Translations under genes and position numbers: made by a program
Shown here: piece by piece, positions 8,196 to 18,521 of the stretch
How positions within the stretch are numbered: position 1 is the first letter of the stretch
How the letters are laid out: each line of letters starts with the position of its first letter
Assembly: GCF_963678635.1 (NCBI RefSeq)
Contig: NC_087066.1
Span: forward strand, 14,306,517-14,370,516
Length of the DNA: 64,000 nt
From: Symsagittifera roscoffensis
Taxonomy: Eukaryota; Xenacoelomorpha; Acoela; Convolutidae
Direction of reading: 5' to 3'
The notes under the pieces: generated by a model
What the model was told of the DNA's origin: nothing
Seen by the model: only the letters and a program-made list of their open reading frames with translations
The model's database searches: none

Positions 8196-11100
8196 TTACT
8201 TTTTAAATTCTACTTTCTTTAATATTTTAGATTGGGGGATGAACATTTTGTAGTTTTTACGTGGTTGATTTCGGAGTCTTGTTGTTTTTCTATGTTCAGA
8301 TTTGTCTATTTCTTCTTGGGGTATTATTTGTTCTGTCATTTTTCTATTTTTGCTTGGTTTTGGAGATTCTTTATGGTTTTGTGTATTGTTTTTGGTGGCG
8401 GTTGGTTTTGTGTTTTGATTTTCGGTGGGGTTATCATTTTGTTCTGTGTTTTTCAGATGTGGTTCATTTTGAATGATTTTTAATCCTGTGAAAGAATATA
8501 ATTGAGTTAATTCGCGGAGTGCGTATTCTTTTGGGTAATAAGGTAATAGGTTGTTTCGATGTTGAACGATTTCTTTTTTGTTTGAGTCGGTAATTTTATA
8601 TGTGACATCAGTGGGTTTTGCAATTATTTGGTAGGGTCCTTTTCGGAGGGGTTGTAATTTTTTAGAAATTCCTTTTTGAGTATTAAAATTAGGTATTAAA
8701 ACAAATGTTCCAATTTTTAAATCGGAAGCTGGTGTAAAACGTGAATTGATTTGTTCATTTATGTCTTGTCTTTGTAATAACTTTTTCGTTATTTTTTGGT
8801 AAATTTCATTGTGTTTCTTATCTCTATTTAAAATCCATTCGGTGTGTGTACCGGAGGCTAATTTAAGAATTTGTGGGTGATGAAAATGATCTTCATCGTG
8901 CGTATGTAATGGGAGGTTATAACAAATTGAGTCTTTATTTGGTTGACAATAACCTTGTGCGTTTTTATGGGAATTTGCTGTAAACATTATTGGTTTGCGT
9001 GGCTTTTGGTTGAAAACCATTTCATATGGTGACATTCCTAAAGTTGTCGTGATTTGTGAGTTATATGCTAAGGGAAATAATTTTACATCTGCTGACCATT
9101 CGGTATATTTTGTATCATTTCCATTGATGATACATCTAAGATATTTTTGTAGTGAACGGTTCATACCTTCGACTAAGCCGTTTGTCCAAGGTGCATGAGA
9201 TGTACGTGGTTTGTGTTTAATGTTATATAAATGACATAGTGTTATTATTTCATTATTTATGAATTCTGTACCATTGTCTGTAAGTAAAATTTCTGGTAGT
9301 CCAAATTTTGCTATCCAGTGTTCATAAAGTGTTGTATATGCGTAATAAGCATTACAATGTGGTACTGGGTTAAGTGCTACATAGTGTGTGAATGCGTCAA
9401 CAATTACCATAATGTAGGAGTTTCCTTCTGATGAGGGTGAAATTGGTCCTTTAGTATCAAATGAGATACGGTGATTAAAGTATAAACTTTGTCCTTTAAA
9501 ATCTTGTTTTTGTGCTATTTGTTTTTGATTTGGGTAAGGTTTATTTAGCTGACATACTATACAATCATTGCATAGTACTTTTATCCAAATTGGTGCATTT
9601 GGGAAGTAAAAATTTTGTATAAAATTTGAATATGTTTTTTCTGATCCAGAGTGTCCTTTAATATTTTGTGTATGTGAAATATTAAAAGCTATAAGAATCA
9701 TACTTAAAGGGAGACATGGAACTGTAGATTCATTCAGGTTATACTCTAAAAGGTCTGTATTTTCGTTAATTGTTGTGTTGTTAAATTTGCGAAAGTATCG
9801 GAGGAGTGTTTTGTTTCCTAGAATGGTTGAATCTGCTTTGATAGGTTTAGTTTTATATTTGTGCCATGATTTCAGTTGTTTAATTATCGGGTCAAGATTT
9901 TGATATTGTTTCAGTGTTGAATTTGTAATCGTATCTGTTGGGGGGAGAAAAATGTTTTCAATTTCTAATTTAGATAAGGGTATCGTATCAAGTGGGTCGT
10001 GAAGGTCAAAAACTTGATTTATTGTGTATTTTGAATTATTTGTTTGTGGTCCTGATAAATTTATTTTATCAGTTAAATCTTCTTTTTCAATTAGTGGAAA
10101 ATGGTCTTTTTTAGGCGGGCGTTGTTTTGTTCGTTTTTGTTGGGTGTTATTTTTTATCCATTGAGAATATGGGATTGGTTTGAAAGTTGATGTTCCAAGT
10201 AGATCAACTTCATAATGATTATTTTGACAATCTAAATAAAGTGGGAAATGTTGTAAATTATTTATTTGTGATTGTTCAATATCAGTTTTTACTGCATATT
10301 TGCATTCTAATCGGGGTGATGTTTCGTTTTCTGCAAGGTAGAATTTTATATTTTTGGGTATTTCAACTGTTGTTTTTCGTGTAAGTAATTCAGGTGGTGT
10401 ATTTCGACTTAAGGTGTCTGGTAATGCAAGATTTTTTCCTGCAGTCCAAACTATATGTAAGTTTGGAAATTTCATTAGAATTAGTTGAAATCTGTAAACT
10501 CGGTGGTTTGGGTTAGATTTCTGTGTGAAGAGAAAGATGATTGGTTTATGGTCTGTGAATAGAACTGTTGGATGTTTTGATCCAAGTATCAGAAATTCAT
10601 ATTCTGTCAGTGTATATATTATGGCTGTACATTCTCTCATTAGAGTTGAGAGTCGTAGCTCTGCTTGAGTGAATAATCGAGAATTTGCTGATATCAAGTT
10701 CATTTTATTTGTACCATTATGTGATTGTAATAGTGCTGCGCCGATGCCAAAGTTCGAAGCGTCGCACATTGCATAAAATGGTTGATCAGGGTCTGGAATT
10801 GTGTTTGAAATTTGTTCAGTTAAAAGTTTCTTTATTTCTTCGAATCGTGCTTGATGTTCTGTATTCCATTCAAAATTATTTTGTTGTCTAAGGATGTTGT
10901 AAAATGGTCGTAGATATAATTGCATTTTATAAACATATTTACTTAAAAAGTTTAACATTCCAAGGAATTCTTGGATTTTCTTTTTATTTGTTGGTGGTTG
11001 AAGTTTTTGAATAGCGTCAATGCGTGATTTCAGTGGGGTGATTGTTTTTCTTTCGATGTTATGTCCTAAGAATTTAACTCTTGTTAAAAAGAAGTGTGAT

Positions 11101-14100
11101 TTATCGGGGGCGGCCTTCAGATTTTCGTTCTGAAGTATTTGGTGATATTTTTCTAAAACGTTGAACATTTCGTCTTTTGTTTGTGATTGCATAAAAACAT
11201 CGTCTAGATAGGTGATTGCGTTTTTCTTGAGTATTAGTGGTCTAAAAATTTTGCTCATAAAAGCTGAAAATGCTGCTGGTCCTATGGATATTCCATAGAA
11301 TAAGCGGTTAAATTCATATTGTTGGTTTCCGATAACAAATTGTGTTAAACGTCGTGATTGTTCATCTAGTGGCATTTGATTGTATGCACTATTCATGTCG
11401 GCGGTTGTGAAGTATTTGCCGTTTATTTTTGTTAAAATAACTTGTATTGGTTCAATGGGCCAATTACATTTTGATTCATCTATAAGTGAATTGAGGTATC
11501 TAGCATCGAGAACGATTTTTAATGATTCTCCTTTAGCTAGAATGATAACGGGGTTGATAAATGTGTTGCCTTTTGGTTGTTCTTCTTTATTAACTGGTGA
11601 TATAATGTTGTATTGTTCTAAAATATCGAGTAATCTGTTTACTTTATCATGTAAGTGAATTGGTACTTTACTTGCTCTCTGTTTTTTGAAAACTGCGTTT
11701 GGTTTTAATGGGAGATGTAGTGATGAACTGATTTTGCCAACATCGAATTTTGATGTTGCATAGACTGATGAATATTTAATTAGCTGTTTGGCTAACTTTT
11801 CGAATTCGTCTTGTGTTATTTGTGAATGTTGGAAATTAAACATTGTTAAAAATTTTTGTTGGTCCTCTGTGTAGTTACTGATGTTGAATGTAGGTTTGAA
11901 ATATGGAGTTTTTGTGAAATAATCCGTATTTCTGTTTTCGTTACTTATTATATTATTTATAGATAATTCTTCATTAAGAATTGTAGATTGGCAAATATCT
12001 AGTAATTGGAGTATATTATTTACGCGATAGGCTTTTTCGTGTATTGGTGATATTGTAGCATTGGTTTCACAATATCCTAAAAGTCCTAAAGGTAATGTTA
12101 CTTGATAAGGTGTGTTGTTATAAACATGTAAGGAAATAATATCTGAATTCGAATTTTTCAAATATTTTATTGAAGAGATTGTGATTTTGAAAAATTTATG
12201 AATAGGTTTGAATTCAAAATCTGACATATAAAATTTTTGTTTGTTTTGTTCTTTATCATATTGGTGAACTTGTTTGATTGAAAAATTATATATGTTCCCT
12301 GATAGTGGTTTCAGGTGTTTTCTTTGTTGGTTATATATTGGATAAAATTTTGAAAAGAATGGTGGTTGTTTGTTTAATCTTTGAAAAAATGTTAAGGATG
12401 TTTCTTTTGTTTTTGTATATTTATCTTTGATTAATATTTTACTATTTAGTATGTTAATTGTTGGTATATACTTCGAAATAAATGGTATTCCAATGATATT
12501 ATATTTAATATCAGTGATATGGAATATTTGTTTAAATGGCTTGTTTAGAATTTTACTTTGCTCCATTGTTCTGGTAGGGAGGAGAAATAATTGGATTTTT
12601 CCGTAGTTTATCAATGTTGATCCTTGTGCTGTTGCTAGTTTACTGGAGGTTTCAAGAGGTGTTAGCTTTGGATGTAAAGTTTTTATTTCATTCCATGTGG
12701 GAATGTTTATTATGTTTGATTCTGCTCCTGAATCAATTAAAAAATCTATTTCAAGGTCTGGTGGTTGAAATTCTTTATTTCTTGGGCTTTCTAAGAGAAA
12801 TGGTATTGTCCAAATTTTTTCTTTGGGTTGTTCTTTTTGTATATTTTGGTAGATGTGGTTTGTATTCAAGCATTTTGTTTTGACATTTTGATTGGGTTGT
12901 TCTGTAGTATTTTTTGCATTTGTTTCTTGCGTTGTTGGTGTGGAATTTATGGGTGTAGTGTAATGATTTTGAAGAAATTCTGATTGATTTTCATATATGT
13001 GTGATGGAAAGGGTTGTTCATATATGACAGATTCATAGTCATTTTCGACTTTTATCATATTGATAGAACGATTGTTTTCAGTATCACTTTCTGAATCTGA
13101 TGATGTACAGTTTATTTGATTGAGTTGTAACGCATCAGTTACTGTGTCATCAATACCTGGAGGGTCTGATATAGTTTCTGGGTTAGATTGTACTTGATTG
13201 ATTTGCCTTTGATGTTTAGGTGTATTACTTCTATGACGATTATTAGAATTATTATAGTTATTATTATTCCTATGTGGTGATTGGGAATAATTTCTGTAAC
13301 GATTATTATAACTTGGGTGTCGATTTTGTGAATTATTTCGCGATCTGTTTTGGTAGTTATTGTTTGGTCTGTTATAGTTCGATCTATTATATGAGTTATT
13401 CCTTGATCGATTGTTCGGGTAATTCTGGTTTCGGTTGTTTGAATAACTTCTATTTCGATTATAGGAGTAGTTTCTATTCCTATTGTATGATGAATTTCGT
13501 GATTGATTGTTTGGATAGTAGTTATTTCTTGATTGGGAATTAGATCTAGAAACAAATCGTTGTGTATTTGAATTTGATCTGGAGTAGTTATTTCTACTAT
13601 TTGGTCTATTGTAGTGATTTTGTGATGAATTATACGTGTTTCTTCGTTCTGGTGATCTTCCTCTATAACTTGAGTTATATGGGGATTGATTTCTTGTATA
13701 GCTTGTATTGTTCGGGAGTGGTTTTCCTGAACTGTTGTTGCTGTGAACTGTTTTGTTCGGTAAATTTTGATCTTTTTTCATGTATTGATAGAATGATTTA
13801 TTTGGTTCTTTGTATTTTTGAGGTTTATTTTGATTATCTTGCTGTTTTTGTCTACATTCGGAAATACTATGTCCGTATCGTCGGCAATAATTACACCATT
13901 TTTTGAAAGATGGTTTGCCTTTAAAGTTTGGGTTCTTTTCGTAAATATTAAGTATTTCAGTGATTTTTTCGACGAGGTCTGTCTCTGATTCCTGTATATT
14001 ATTAATATTAGTGGGAGTCGTTTCAATTCTGTTAACGTATTGTAATTTCAGATTTTCCGTTTCTTCTAGTTTCATCGTGATTTCTGCTTGTTCTAATTTG

Positions 14101-16418
14101 TCTACTAGTTTTCGAAAATCTAAATCGGGTTCTCGAATTGAAGAAGGATGTGATGCTCTCTTTTTTATTGCTATTTTCCTTAATTGTGGTGTTAAGGTCA
14201 TCATTAAGATTTCTGTCATCTTTGTATTTTTATAGTCATGTGTATTTAGTGAGTATGCTTTTCGAACTAGTGTTTCGATTCGTACTGCTATTTGCTTGAT
14301 GGTTTCGTTTGGTAATCTGCGAATTTCATTACATAAAACTCTTTGTTGTTGTTTGTTTCTTTCGGAGTCAAACATTTTTGAAAATTCTTGTGTAAATCTT
14401 TTCCAGTTTGATTTTATTTCTAGAGGTAGTACTGAAAACCATTTTTGGGCTGCGCCATCTAAGGTTGTTTGTATCAACGCTGTGCGTCGATGTATCCAGT
14501 TTTGATGTAGTGGCGTATTAATTGGTTCAGGTCCTATATTTAAAATCAAATTTGCTGTTACTGCATTTAAATAATCTTCTACAGAGTATTCAGGGTCTGT
14601 TCCTGTGAAAACCATTAAAGGTTTGTTTGATGTTATTGATGATCCACCCATAAGGTATGGATTCATTGTCATTTGTAATGATTCTGCTGCATTTGGCATT
14701 TGAGAAAAATTTGAAAGTTGGTTTCTTGTTATTTCATGTTGTTGAAGATAATATGGGAGTGGTATTTCATTTTGCATTTGTGATGGTTGATACGAGTGTG
14801 CAGTCATTGGATTTTGTTGTTGAATTGGTTGAAAAGATTGTGTATTAATTAGATTTTGTTGTTGAATTGGTTGTTGATTATGTGCATCTATTGGTTGTGG
14901 AGAAAAATTTCTATGATTTGTATGTGTTCTCTGTATTCCTTGTCTACGATATTCTTGAGTATTTGGTGCAAATATATCTGGTTGTAAGAAATCATCATCT
15001 GAGGATAAATAATCCATTTGATAAGATGTCTGTTTTTTATTTTTATTTTGTTGAAAAAATGGGTAATTTTCACTGCGATCCTGTGGAGGATTTGTTTGGA
15101 AATTTTTGGAATTATATTGGGCCGTTGGGTTATCCCAGTTTCGAGTTTTTGTATATTGATTAAAATTCCTTTGTGGTTGATAATTTGTTTTTGATGGATG
15201 TGTATAATTATAATTATGGTCTGCAAAGTTGTTTCTAGTGAATGTTTTGCGTGTTTTTGATGGTATTGTCATGGGTCTGTATGTTTGGTAATCCATATGT
15301 GAATATTTAGGGGCAACCGAAGGTTTAACGGTTGATTGTAAGGTTACCTGTGTTTGTGAAGGATTTGTATTTCTTGGTGTTGTTAAATTTGGGCGTATTG
15401 GTGAAATACTTTGTTGTGTAGTTGTTGTGTGTACAATTTCTTCATTTATGAAGTGTGATGGTGTCTGGATATCTTGTTGAGTAAGATTCCTAGTTCCATT
15501 GAGGTTTTCGTTGTGTATGACTGTAGAGTTTAAACTATTATTTTGTGTATCGGGTAAAAATGTATTATAGTTTAATGGAGTTGCATCAATTGTTAATGGT
15601 ATTACTCTTACATAATCTCTTATGTAAGATATTGTACCTATTGCTTGACTTGAGATTGATTGTGGAAAGCTTATAAATGCGGGATGAGACCATTCGGGGT
15701 CCCAAACATAATCTGATTGTTCTGTGATAGCGGTATCATCGTTCGAATTTTGGGGTCTAAAATTTTTTCTTGCTTGTGCAATTAAATCAATATTGTGTGT
15801 GAAATAATCTATTATGAACCATGCCAAAATTTTTTGTAAATCGTGTTTGGTATGTTGTGAAACATCGTCTTTCGTGAAATTTTCTTTAATGATGTTTAAA
15901 TAACTAGAGAGTAGTGTGATTTCATGTCGTACTCTTAAATGTTTAGATGTTTCTGTCGGTGAGACATTTGTTAATGGAAGTTCATTTTCTAATATCGAAA
16001 TATAACTATATATTATTGCGAAAACTTCATTGGTGAAAATGGAGTTTGCTCTTTGTGAGTTATGGTATTGGATGCTTTTTATATATTCTGAAAAAACTTT
16101 TGAAAATTCTAAATCAAGATCGTCTGTTTGAATAGTATATGTTCTATTATTATGGTTTGGGGAAGTGAATTCTATAGAGTAGATTCCATACTGTTGTGTT
16201 ATGTTGCATATATCTTTTAAATAGTGATCTATGATTTGTCTTTTGATTTTTACATCGGGGAACTCTGTTTTACATGGACTGATTCCGGGTTCAAATAAAT
16301 TTACGAGTAAATTTTGACAAAATATGTGTTGTCCTCTATCAGTATCTGCGTCTACTATAAAGGGAAAGATTTCATCATCATCTGGAGTTTCGTCACCTGG
16401 GGTGTGTGTTGAACTCAT
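8196..16418 (-). CDS. gag-pol: Gag-Pol polyprotein (gag, protease, RT, RNase H, integrase)
   Basis: A single uninterrupted 2740-codon frame starting at ATG 16418. Approximate residue positions: a long acidic-to-Gln/Asn-rich Gag; capsid-like segment around 600-800; CCHC knuckle at about 841-853 with spacing C-x2-C-x4-H-x4-C; a very Asn/Arg/Ser/Tyr-rich low-complexity nucleic-acid-binding region at about 905-1070; aspartic protease with Asp-Ser-Gly-Ala near 1228; reverse transcriptase with the Tyr-Leu-Asp-Asp box near 1737; RNase H beginning near 1884; integrase zinc-binding region (His/His then Cys-x2-Cys) near 2250-2290; and the integrase core with Asp, Asp-Asn-Gly and Glu at about 2322, 2379 and 2414. 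The C-terminal tail is basic. Gag and Pol share one frame with no frameshift, so the Gag:Pol ratio must be set by processing or other means. The start overlaps the upstream 155-aa ORF by 26 bases. No disabling mutation seen. Confidence 0.93.
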   Translation of the reverse strand: MSSTHTPGDETPDDDEIFPFIVDADTDRGQHIFCQNLLVNLFEPGISPCKTEFPDVKIKRQIIDHYLKDICNITQQYGIYSIEFTSPNHNNRTYTIQTDDLDLEFSKVFSEYIKSIQYHNSQRANSIFTNEVFAIIYSYISILENELPLTNVSPTETSKHLRVRHEITLLSSYLNIIKENFTKDDVSQHTKHDLQKILAWFIIDYFTHNIDLIAQARKNFRPQNSNDDTAITEQSDYVWDPEWSHPAFISFPQSISSQAIGTISYIRDYVRVIPLTIDATPLNYNTFLPDTQNNSLNSTVIHNENLNGTRNLTQQDIQTPSHFINEEIVHTTTTQQSISPIRPNLTTPRNTNPSQTQVTLQSTVKPSVAPKYSHMDYQTYRPMTIPSKTRKTFTRNNFADHNYNYTHPSKTNYQPQRNFNQYTKTRNWDNPTAQYNSKNFQTNPPQDRSENYPFFQQNKNKKQTSYQMDYLSSDDDFLQPDIFAPNTQEYRRQGIQRTHTNHRNFSPQPIDAHNQQPIQQQNLINTQSFQPIQQQNPMTAHSYQPSQMQNEIPLPYYLQQHEITRNQLSNFSQMPNAAESLQMTMNPYLMGGSSITSNKPLMVFTGTDPEYSVEDYLNAVTANLILNIGPEPINTPLHQNWIHRRTALIQTTLDGAAQKWFSVLPLEIKSNWKRFTQEFSKMFDSERNKQQQRVLCNEIRRLPNETIKQIAVRIETLVRKAYSLNTHDYKNTKMTEILMMTLTPQLRKIAIKKRASHPSSIREPDLDFRKLVDKLEQAEITMKLEETENLKLQYVNRIETTPTNINNIQESETDLVEKITEILNIYEKNPNFKGKPSFKKWCNYCRRYGHSISECRQKQQDNQNKPQKYKEPNKSFYQYMKKDQNLPNKTVHSNNSSGKPLPNNTSYTRNQSPYNSSYRGRSPERRNTYNSSQNHYNRPNSRNNYSRSNSNTQRFVSRSNSQSRNNYYPNNQSRNSSYNRNRNYSYNRNRSYSNNRNQNYPNNRSRNNSYNRSNYNRPNNNYQNRSRNNSQNRHPSYNNRYRNYSQSPHRNNNNYNNSNNRHRSNTPKHQRQINQVQSNPETISDPPGIDDTVTDALQLNQINCTSSDSESDTENNRSINMIKVENDYESVIYEQPFPSHIYENQSEFLQNHYTTPINSTPTTQETNAKNTTEQPNQNVKTKCLNTNHIYQNIQKEQPKEKIWTIPFLLESPRNKEFQPPDLEIDFLIDSGAESNIINIPTWNEIKTLHPKLTPLETSSKLATAQGSTLINYGKIQLFLLPTRTMEQSKILNKPFKQIFHITDIKYNIIGIPFISKYIPTINILNSKILIKDKYTKTKETSLTFFQRLNKQPPFFSKFYPIYNQQRKHLKPLSGNIYNFSIKQVHQYDKEQNKQKFYMSDFEFKPIHKFFKITISSIKYLKNSNSDIISLHVYNNTPYQVTLPLGLLGYCETNATISPIHEKAYRVNNILQLLDICQSTILNEELSINNIISNENRNTDYFTKTPYFKPTFNISNYTEDQQKFLTMFNFQHSQITQDEFEKLAKQLIKYSSVYATSKFDVGKISSSLHLPLKPNAVFKKQRASKVPIHLHDKVNRLLDILEQYNIISPVNKEEQPKGNTFINPVIILAKGESLKIVLDARYLNSLIDESKCNWPIEPIQVILTKINGKYFTTADMNSAYNQMPLDEQSRRLTQFVIGNQQYEFNRLFYGISIGPAAFSAFMSKIFRPLILKKNAITYLDDVFMQSQTKDEMFNVLEKYHQILQNENLKAAPDKSHFFLTRVKFLGHNIERKTITPLKSRIDAIQKLQPPTNKKKIQEFLGMLNFLSKYVYKMQLYLRPFYNILRQQNNFEWNTEHQARFEEIKKLLTEQISNTIPDPDQPFYAMCDASNFGIGAALLQSHNGTNKMNLISANSRLFTQAELRLSTLMRECTAIIYTLTEYEFLILGSKHPTVLFTDHKPIIFLFTQKSNPNHRVYRFQLILMKFPNLHIVWTAGKNLALPDTLSRNTPPELLTRKTTVEIPKNIKFYLAENETSPRLECKYAVKTDIEQSQINNLQHFPLYLDCQNNHYEVDLLGTSTFKPIPYSQWIKNNTQQKRTKQRPPKKDHFPLIEKEDLTDKINLSGPQTNNSKYTINQVFDLHDPLDTIPLSKLEIENIFLPPTDTITNSTLKQYQNLDPIIKQLKSWHKYKTKPIKADSTILGNKTLLRYFRKFNNTTINENTDLLEYNLNESTVPCLPLSMILIAFNISHTQNIKGHSGSEKTYSNFIQNFYFPNAPIWIKVLCNDCIVCQLNKPYPNQKQIAQKQDFKGQSLYFNHRISFDTKGPISPSSEGNSYIMVIVDAFTHYVALNPVPHCNAYYAYTTLYEHWIAKFGLPEILLTDNGTEFINNEIITLCHLYNIKHKPRTSHAPWTNGLVEGMNRSLQKYLRCIINGNDTKYTEWSADVKLFPLAYNSQITTTLGMSPYEMVFNQKPRKPIMFTANSHKNAQGYCQPNKDSICYNLPLHTHDEDHFHHPQILKLASGTHTEWILNRDKKHNEIYQKITKKLLQRQDINEQINSRFTPASDLKIGTFVLIPNFNTQKGISKKLQPLRKGPYQIIAKPTDVTYKITDSNKKEIVQHRNNLLPYYPKEYALRELTQLYSFTGLKIIQNEPHLKNTEQNDNPTENQNTKPTATKNNTQNHKESPKPSKNRKMTEQIIPQEEIDKSEHRKTTRLRNQPRKNYKMFIPQSKILKKVEFKK

Positions 16419-16860
16419 TTTTTCGTTCGATGACTGTTAATATGTAATTATTAATGTGTCGAATTGGTTGATTCCAATTGTATAAATGTACTGGTTTGTG
16501 TTTGTACTGTTTTTTTATTCTTCTTTTTCCTCTTTGTGATGAATTTGAAGTTGTTTCTGAGTCAGAAAAATATAGTTGATCGTGAAGTGGGCAATTTTTA
16601 TCTATTGATTCTTTTAGTTTGTAAAGTTCGTCTAAACTGTTGGTTTCTGATTCTGAAAATGCGTTTCGATTTTTTGAAAATCTTTTTCGTGTTATTTGTC
16701 TTTGTTTAGTTATTATTTTCCTCTTTAGTGTTTGTCGTTTTGTTCGAATGTATCCAACTGTTTGTGTATGAGGTGTGATTACAAGGTCGTATTTTTTGTT
16801 ATCTATTTCACAATTGTGTAAAATGATTGTTTGTTTATTTCCTAGATTTTTAAATGACAT
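16393..16860 (-). CDS. Small basic ORF upstream of gag (155 aa)
   Basis: ATG at 16860. The product is Lys/Arg-rich, especially at residues about 38-62, with a Ser/Glu/Asp patch and a second basic patch (Arg-Gly-Lys-Arg-Arg-Ile-Lys-Lys) near residue 110. No family recognised. It is the first ORF after the leader and its last 26 bases overlap the gag start in another frame, so translation of gag would need leaky scanning, reinitiation or a different mRNA. The basic clusters would fit a nuclear or RNA-binding regulator, an inference from composition alone. Confidence 0.6.
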   Translation of the reverse strand: MSFKNLGNKQTIILHNCEIDNKKYDLVITPHTQTVGYIRTKRQTLKRKIITKQRQITRKRFSKNRNAFSESETNSLDELYKLKESIDKNCPLHDQLYFSDSETTSNSSQRGKRRIKKQYKHKPVHLYNWNQPIRHINNYILTVIERKNEFNTHPR

Positions 16861-17376
16861 AAGGTTTAGAATGACGGATGCAAAGGTTGTTAAATGATTT
16901 CTATTTTCCTAAACTGTTAGTTCTTACGATTTTTTGGTTAGCTTAACCTGGGTCTATTTGTTCAGGGTTGGAGAGAAAAGTATATCGATTCCGAAGAATG
17001 ATTTTTACTTTCTCGTGACTAGTATAAGCTAAGGTGTTAACTTACTTAATCTTACTTAGGGGTAGTGATTGTGTTCAAGGGTTGGAGAATAGTAAATCGA
17101 TCCACAAGGTTCAGGTATAATTAGAACGCGAGTAGTTCGTTAGATACTATTTTAAACTTACTAAGTCTAAGATTTATCCTGGGTCTGGTAAGAGGGGGGG
17201 TCAAGTGAAGGATGAATAACCGAAGTTCTTCACTGTTTATCCTAATTTGAATGATTAGTTTTGTTCAAAAATTTCTATTAGTCTTGGGTCTTTAGAAAGG
17301 GTTGGGTAGTGAATCGACGTTTGAGGTCGTTAGACACTAATTAAGTGGGTGGGGGAGAACAAAGTTGTTCTGTTTG

Positions 17377-17460
17377 ATCCAAGGATAAGCCTTGATGATC
17401 AAATTTAAAATTTAATTAAGTAGAAAATGATTTAAGATCCAAGGATAAGCCTTGATGATC
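17377..17460. repeat. Two 25-base direct repeats in the leader
   Basis: The block beginning GATCCAAGGATAAGCC and ending TTGATGATC appears twice about 53 bases apart, with a diverged spacer between. Seen directly in the sequence. Confidence 0.75.
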
Positions 17461-18091
17461 TGGTTTTTAAATTAAGTGACTTTAAATTTTGATAAAGTTT
17501 TAAATTTGTGTAAAGGAAAAATTTAGTGTTTTGATGATATTAGTGAGTTGATGATTGCTGTTATGTTTTAGGTGATGAAGCTGGAACAACAGGATGATTT
17601 ATGATTACTAACCATTTATTGTCATGCTACTAATTTTTATTTTTATTTTCCAATAAATATTTTTCAAACATGTTTTGTATATTACTGCAGAGTTTTAGGA
17701 AAACGATCTTAGATCTTTTTATCAATCGTTATTGTATAATATTAATTTTGTTTAGCGCCTGAAATGATTTTGAAGAGTAACTTCAAAGTTTTATGTTTGC
17801 AAATGGAAATCTAAATTCATTGCAAGTAGTATTCGAAATATAAAAGTTTGTTCTGGCTTTTGCCGAACTATCATATAACTATACGGCAAGTTTCTATTTT
17901 GTCGTATGTCGTCTTTGGTTCGAGGTCTTCTTCCAATTCCGGGTAGTTCTATTATGGTTCGGAATATTGGCTCTGATCTATTGAGTCGGAGAGACATTTC
18001 AATTAAATTATTGTCGTATAACATTTTGTAAATGTTTTTGTCTAATTTCTAATCTATTTTGGTTAATTCTAATCTAGTAAGGTCTTGTTCG

Positions 18092-18109
18092 AGACTTATG
18101 GTCGCACCA
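18092..18109 (-). promoter_or_regulatory. Candidate primer binding site
   Basis: On the minus strand TGGTGCGACCATAAG starts at 18109, two bases after a CA at 18113-18112. This is the usual LTR-end / short spacer / TGG arrangement and would make the LTR about 410 bp. The tRNA was not identified. It is the best candidate I found, but it is chosen by pattern only because the other LTR is not in the window. Confidence 0.3.
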
Positions 18110-18111
18110 GA

Positions 18112-18521
18112 TGAGTTAGGACTGGGGTGTATAACTCATAGAGTAATTTCGGATAGGGTACACCGTCTGCTCGTCACGCTATCTTATTTTCGGCCGGATA
18201 GATTCGTGCAACTTCTTAGTCTAATACCGATCCTAATCTTACTCTTATACTATCTAGTCTCAGGTTGTTTAACTAGTCTCTGCTAGGCTCAATAGATCTA
18301 GGGTATACTGGTTTATTGCGGCTGCTGAAGTGCTCGGGAGAGTCCAACTAATTTCTAAGTTAAATTCAAATCTCTCTGGTGCTGAAATTACAAGTAACTT
18401 CAGCACTTACAAATAAGTGGGTTGTTAGTTAGATGGATCATGATTGGTTAATATTAAATACTTTACATTGGTAAAACATTTAATTTATCCAATCATAAAA
18501 TATAGTTTAGATCAGGTTCCA
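18112..18521 (-). repeat. 5' LTR of giant element (outer edge firm, inner edge tentative)
   Basis: The 71 bases 18451-18521 are an exact copy of 1-71, so the outer edge at 18521 is firm. The inner edge at 18112 is proposed only from the candidate primer binding site. On the minus strand the LTR would run TG...CA. Confidence 0.5.

Larger units (their letters stand above)
16861..18110 (-). other. Leader (5' untranslated region) of giant element, with internal repeats
   Basis: Long non-coding interval between the putative LTR and the first ORF. A 25-base sequence (GATCCAAGG...GATGATC) occurs twice at about 17377-17401 and 17431-17460. A degenerate motif built on GGGTTGGAGA followed by ATCGAT recurs near 16962, 17080 and 17300. 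Such repeats in a retroviral leader could be packaging, dimerisation or transcription elements; no function is shown. A short ORF at 17791-18024 (minus) has no recognisable features. Confidence 0.5.
1..18521 (-). mobile_element. Giant retrovirus-like LTR element (gypsy class) with envelope and accessory genes
   Basis: The sequence at 1-71 recurs exactly at 18451-18521, and the match stops at the same base (an A completing a CA end) on both sides, as expected for the outer edge of an LTR pair read on the minus strand. The left LTR is cut by the window start. Between the repeats lie, in minus-strand order, a 155-aa ORF, a 2740-aa gag-pol, a 62-aa membrane ORF, a 378-codon frame without methionine, an envelope-like 872-aa glycoprotein and a two-part 3' accessory region. 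The integrase and RT type place it with gypsy/Ty3 elements (family knowledge). A size above 18 kb is large for that group, in which 5-10 kb is usual. The intact gag-pol points to a recent insertion. Exact LTR length and the target duplication cannot be seen because the left flank is outside the window. Confidence 0.88.

Noticed and set aside
8232-8483. Plus-strand hydrophobic ORF antisense to gag-pol
   Set aside because: It lies opposite intact coding sequence; its Phe/Val/Leu richness is the complement of Lys/Asn-rich codons.
13139-13906. Isoleucine/Thr-rich minus frame and Tyr/Ser-rich plus frames
   Set aside because: They are alternative frames over the Asn/Arg/Ser repeat region of Gag.
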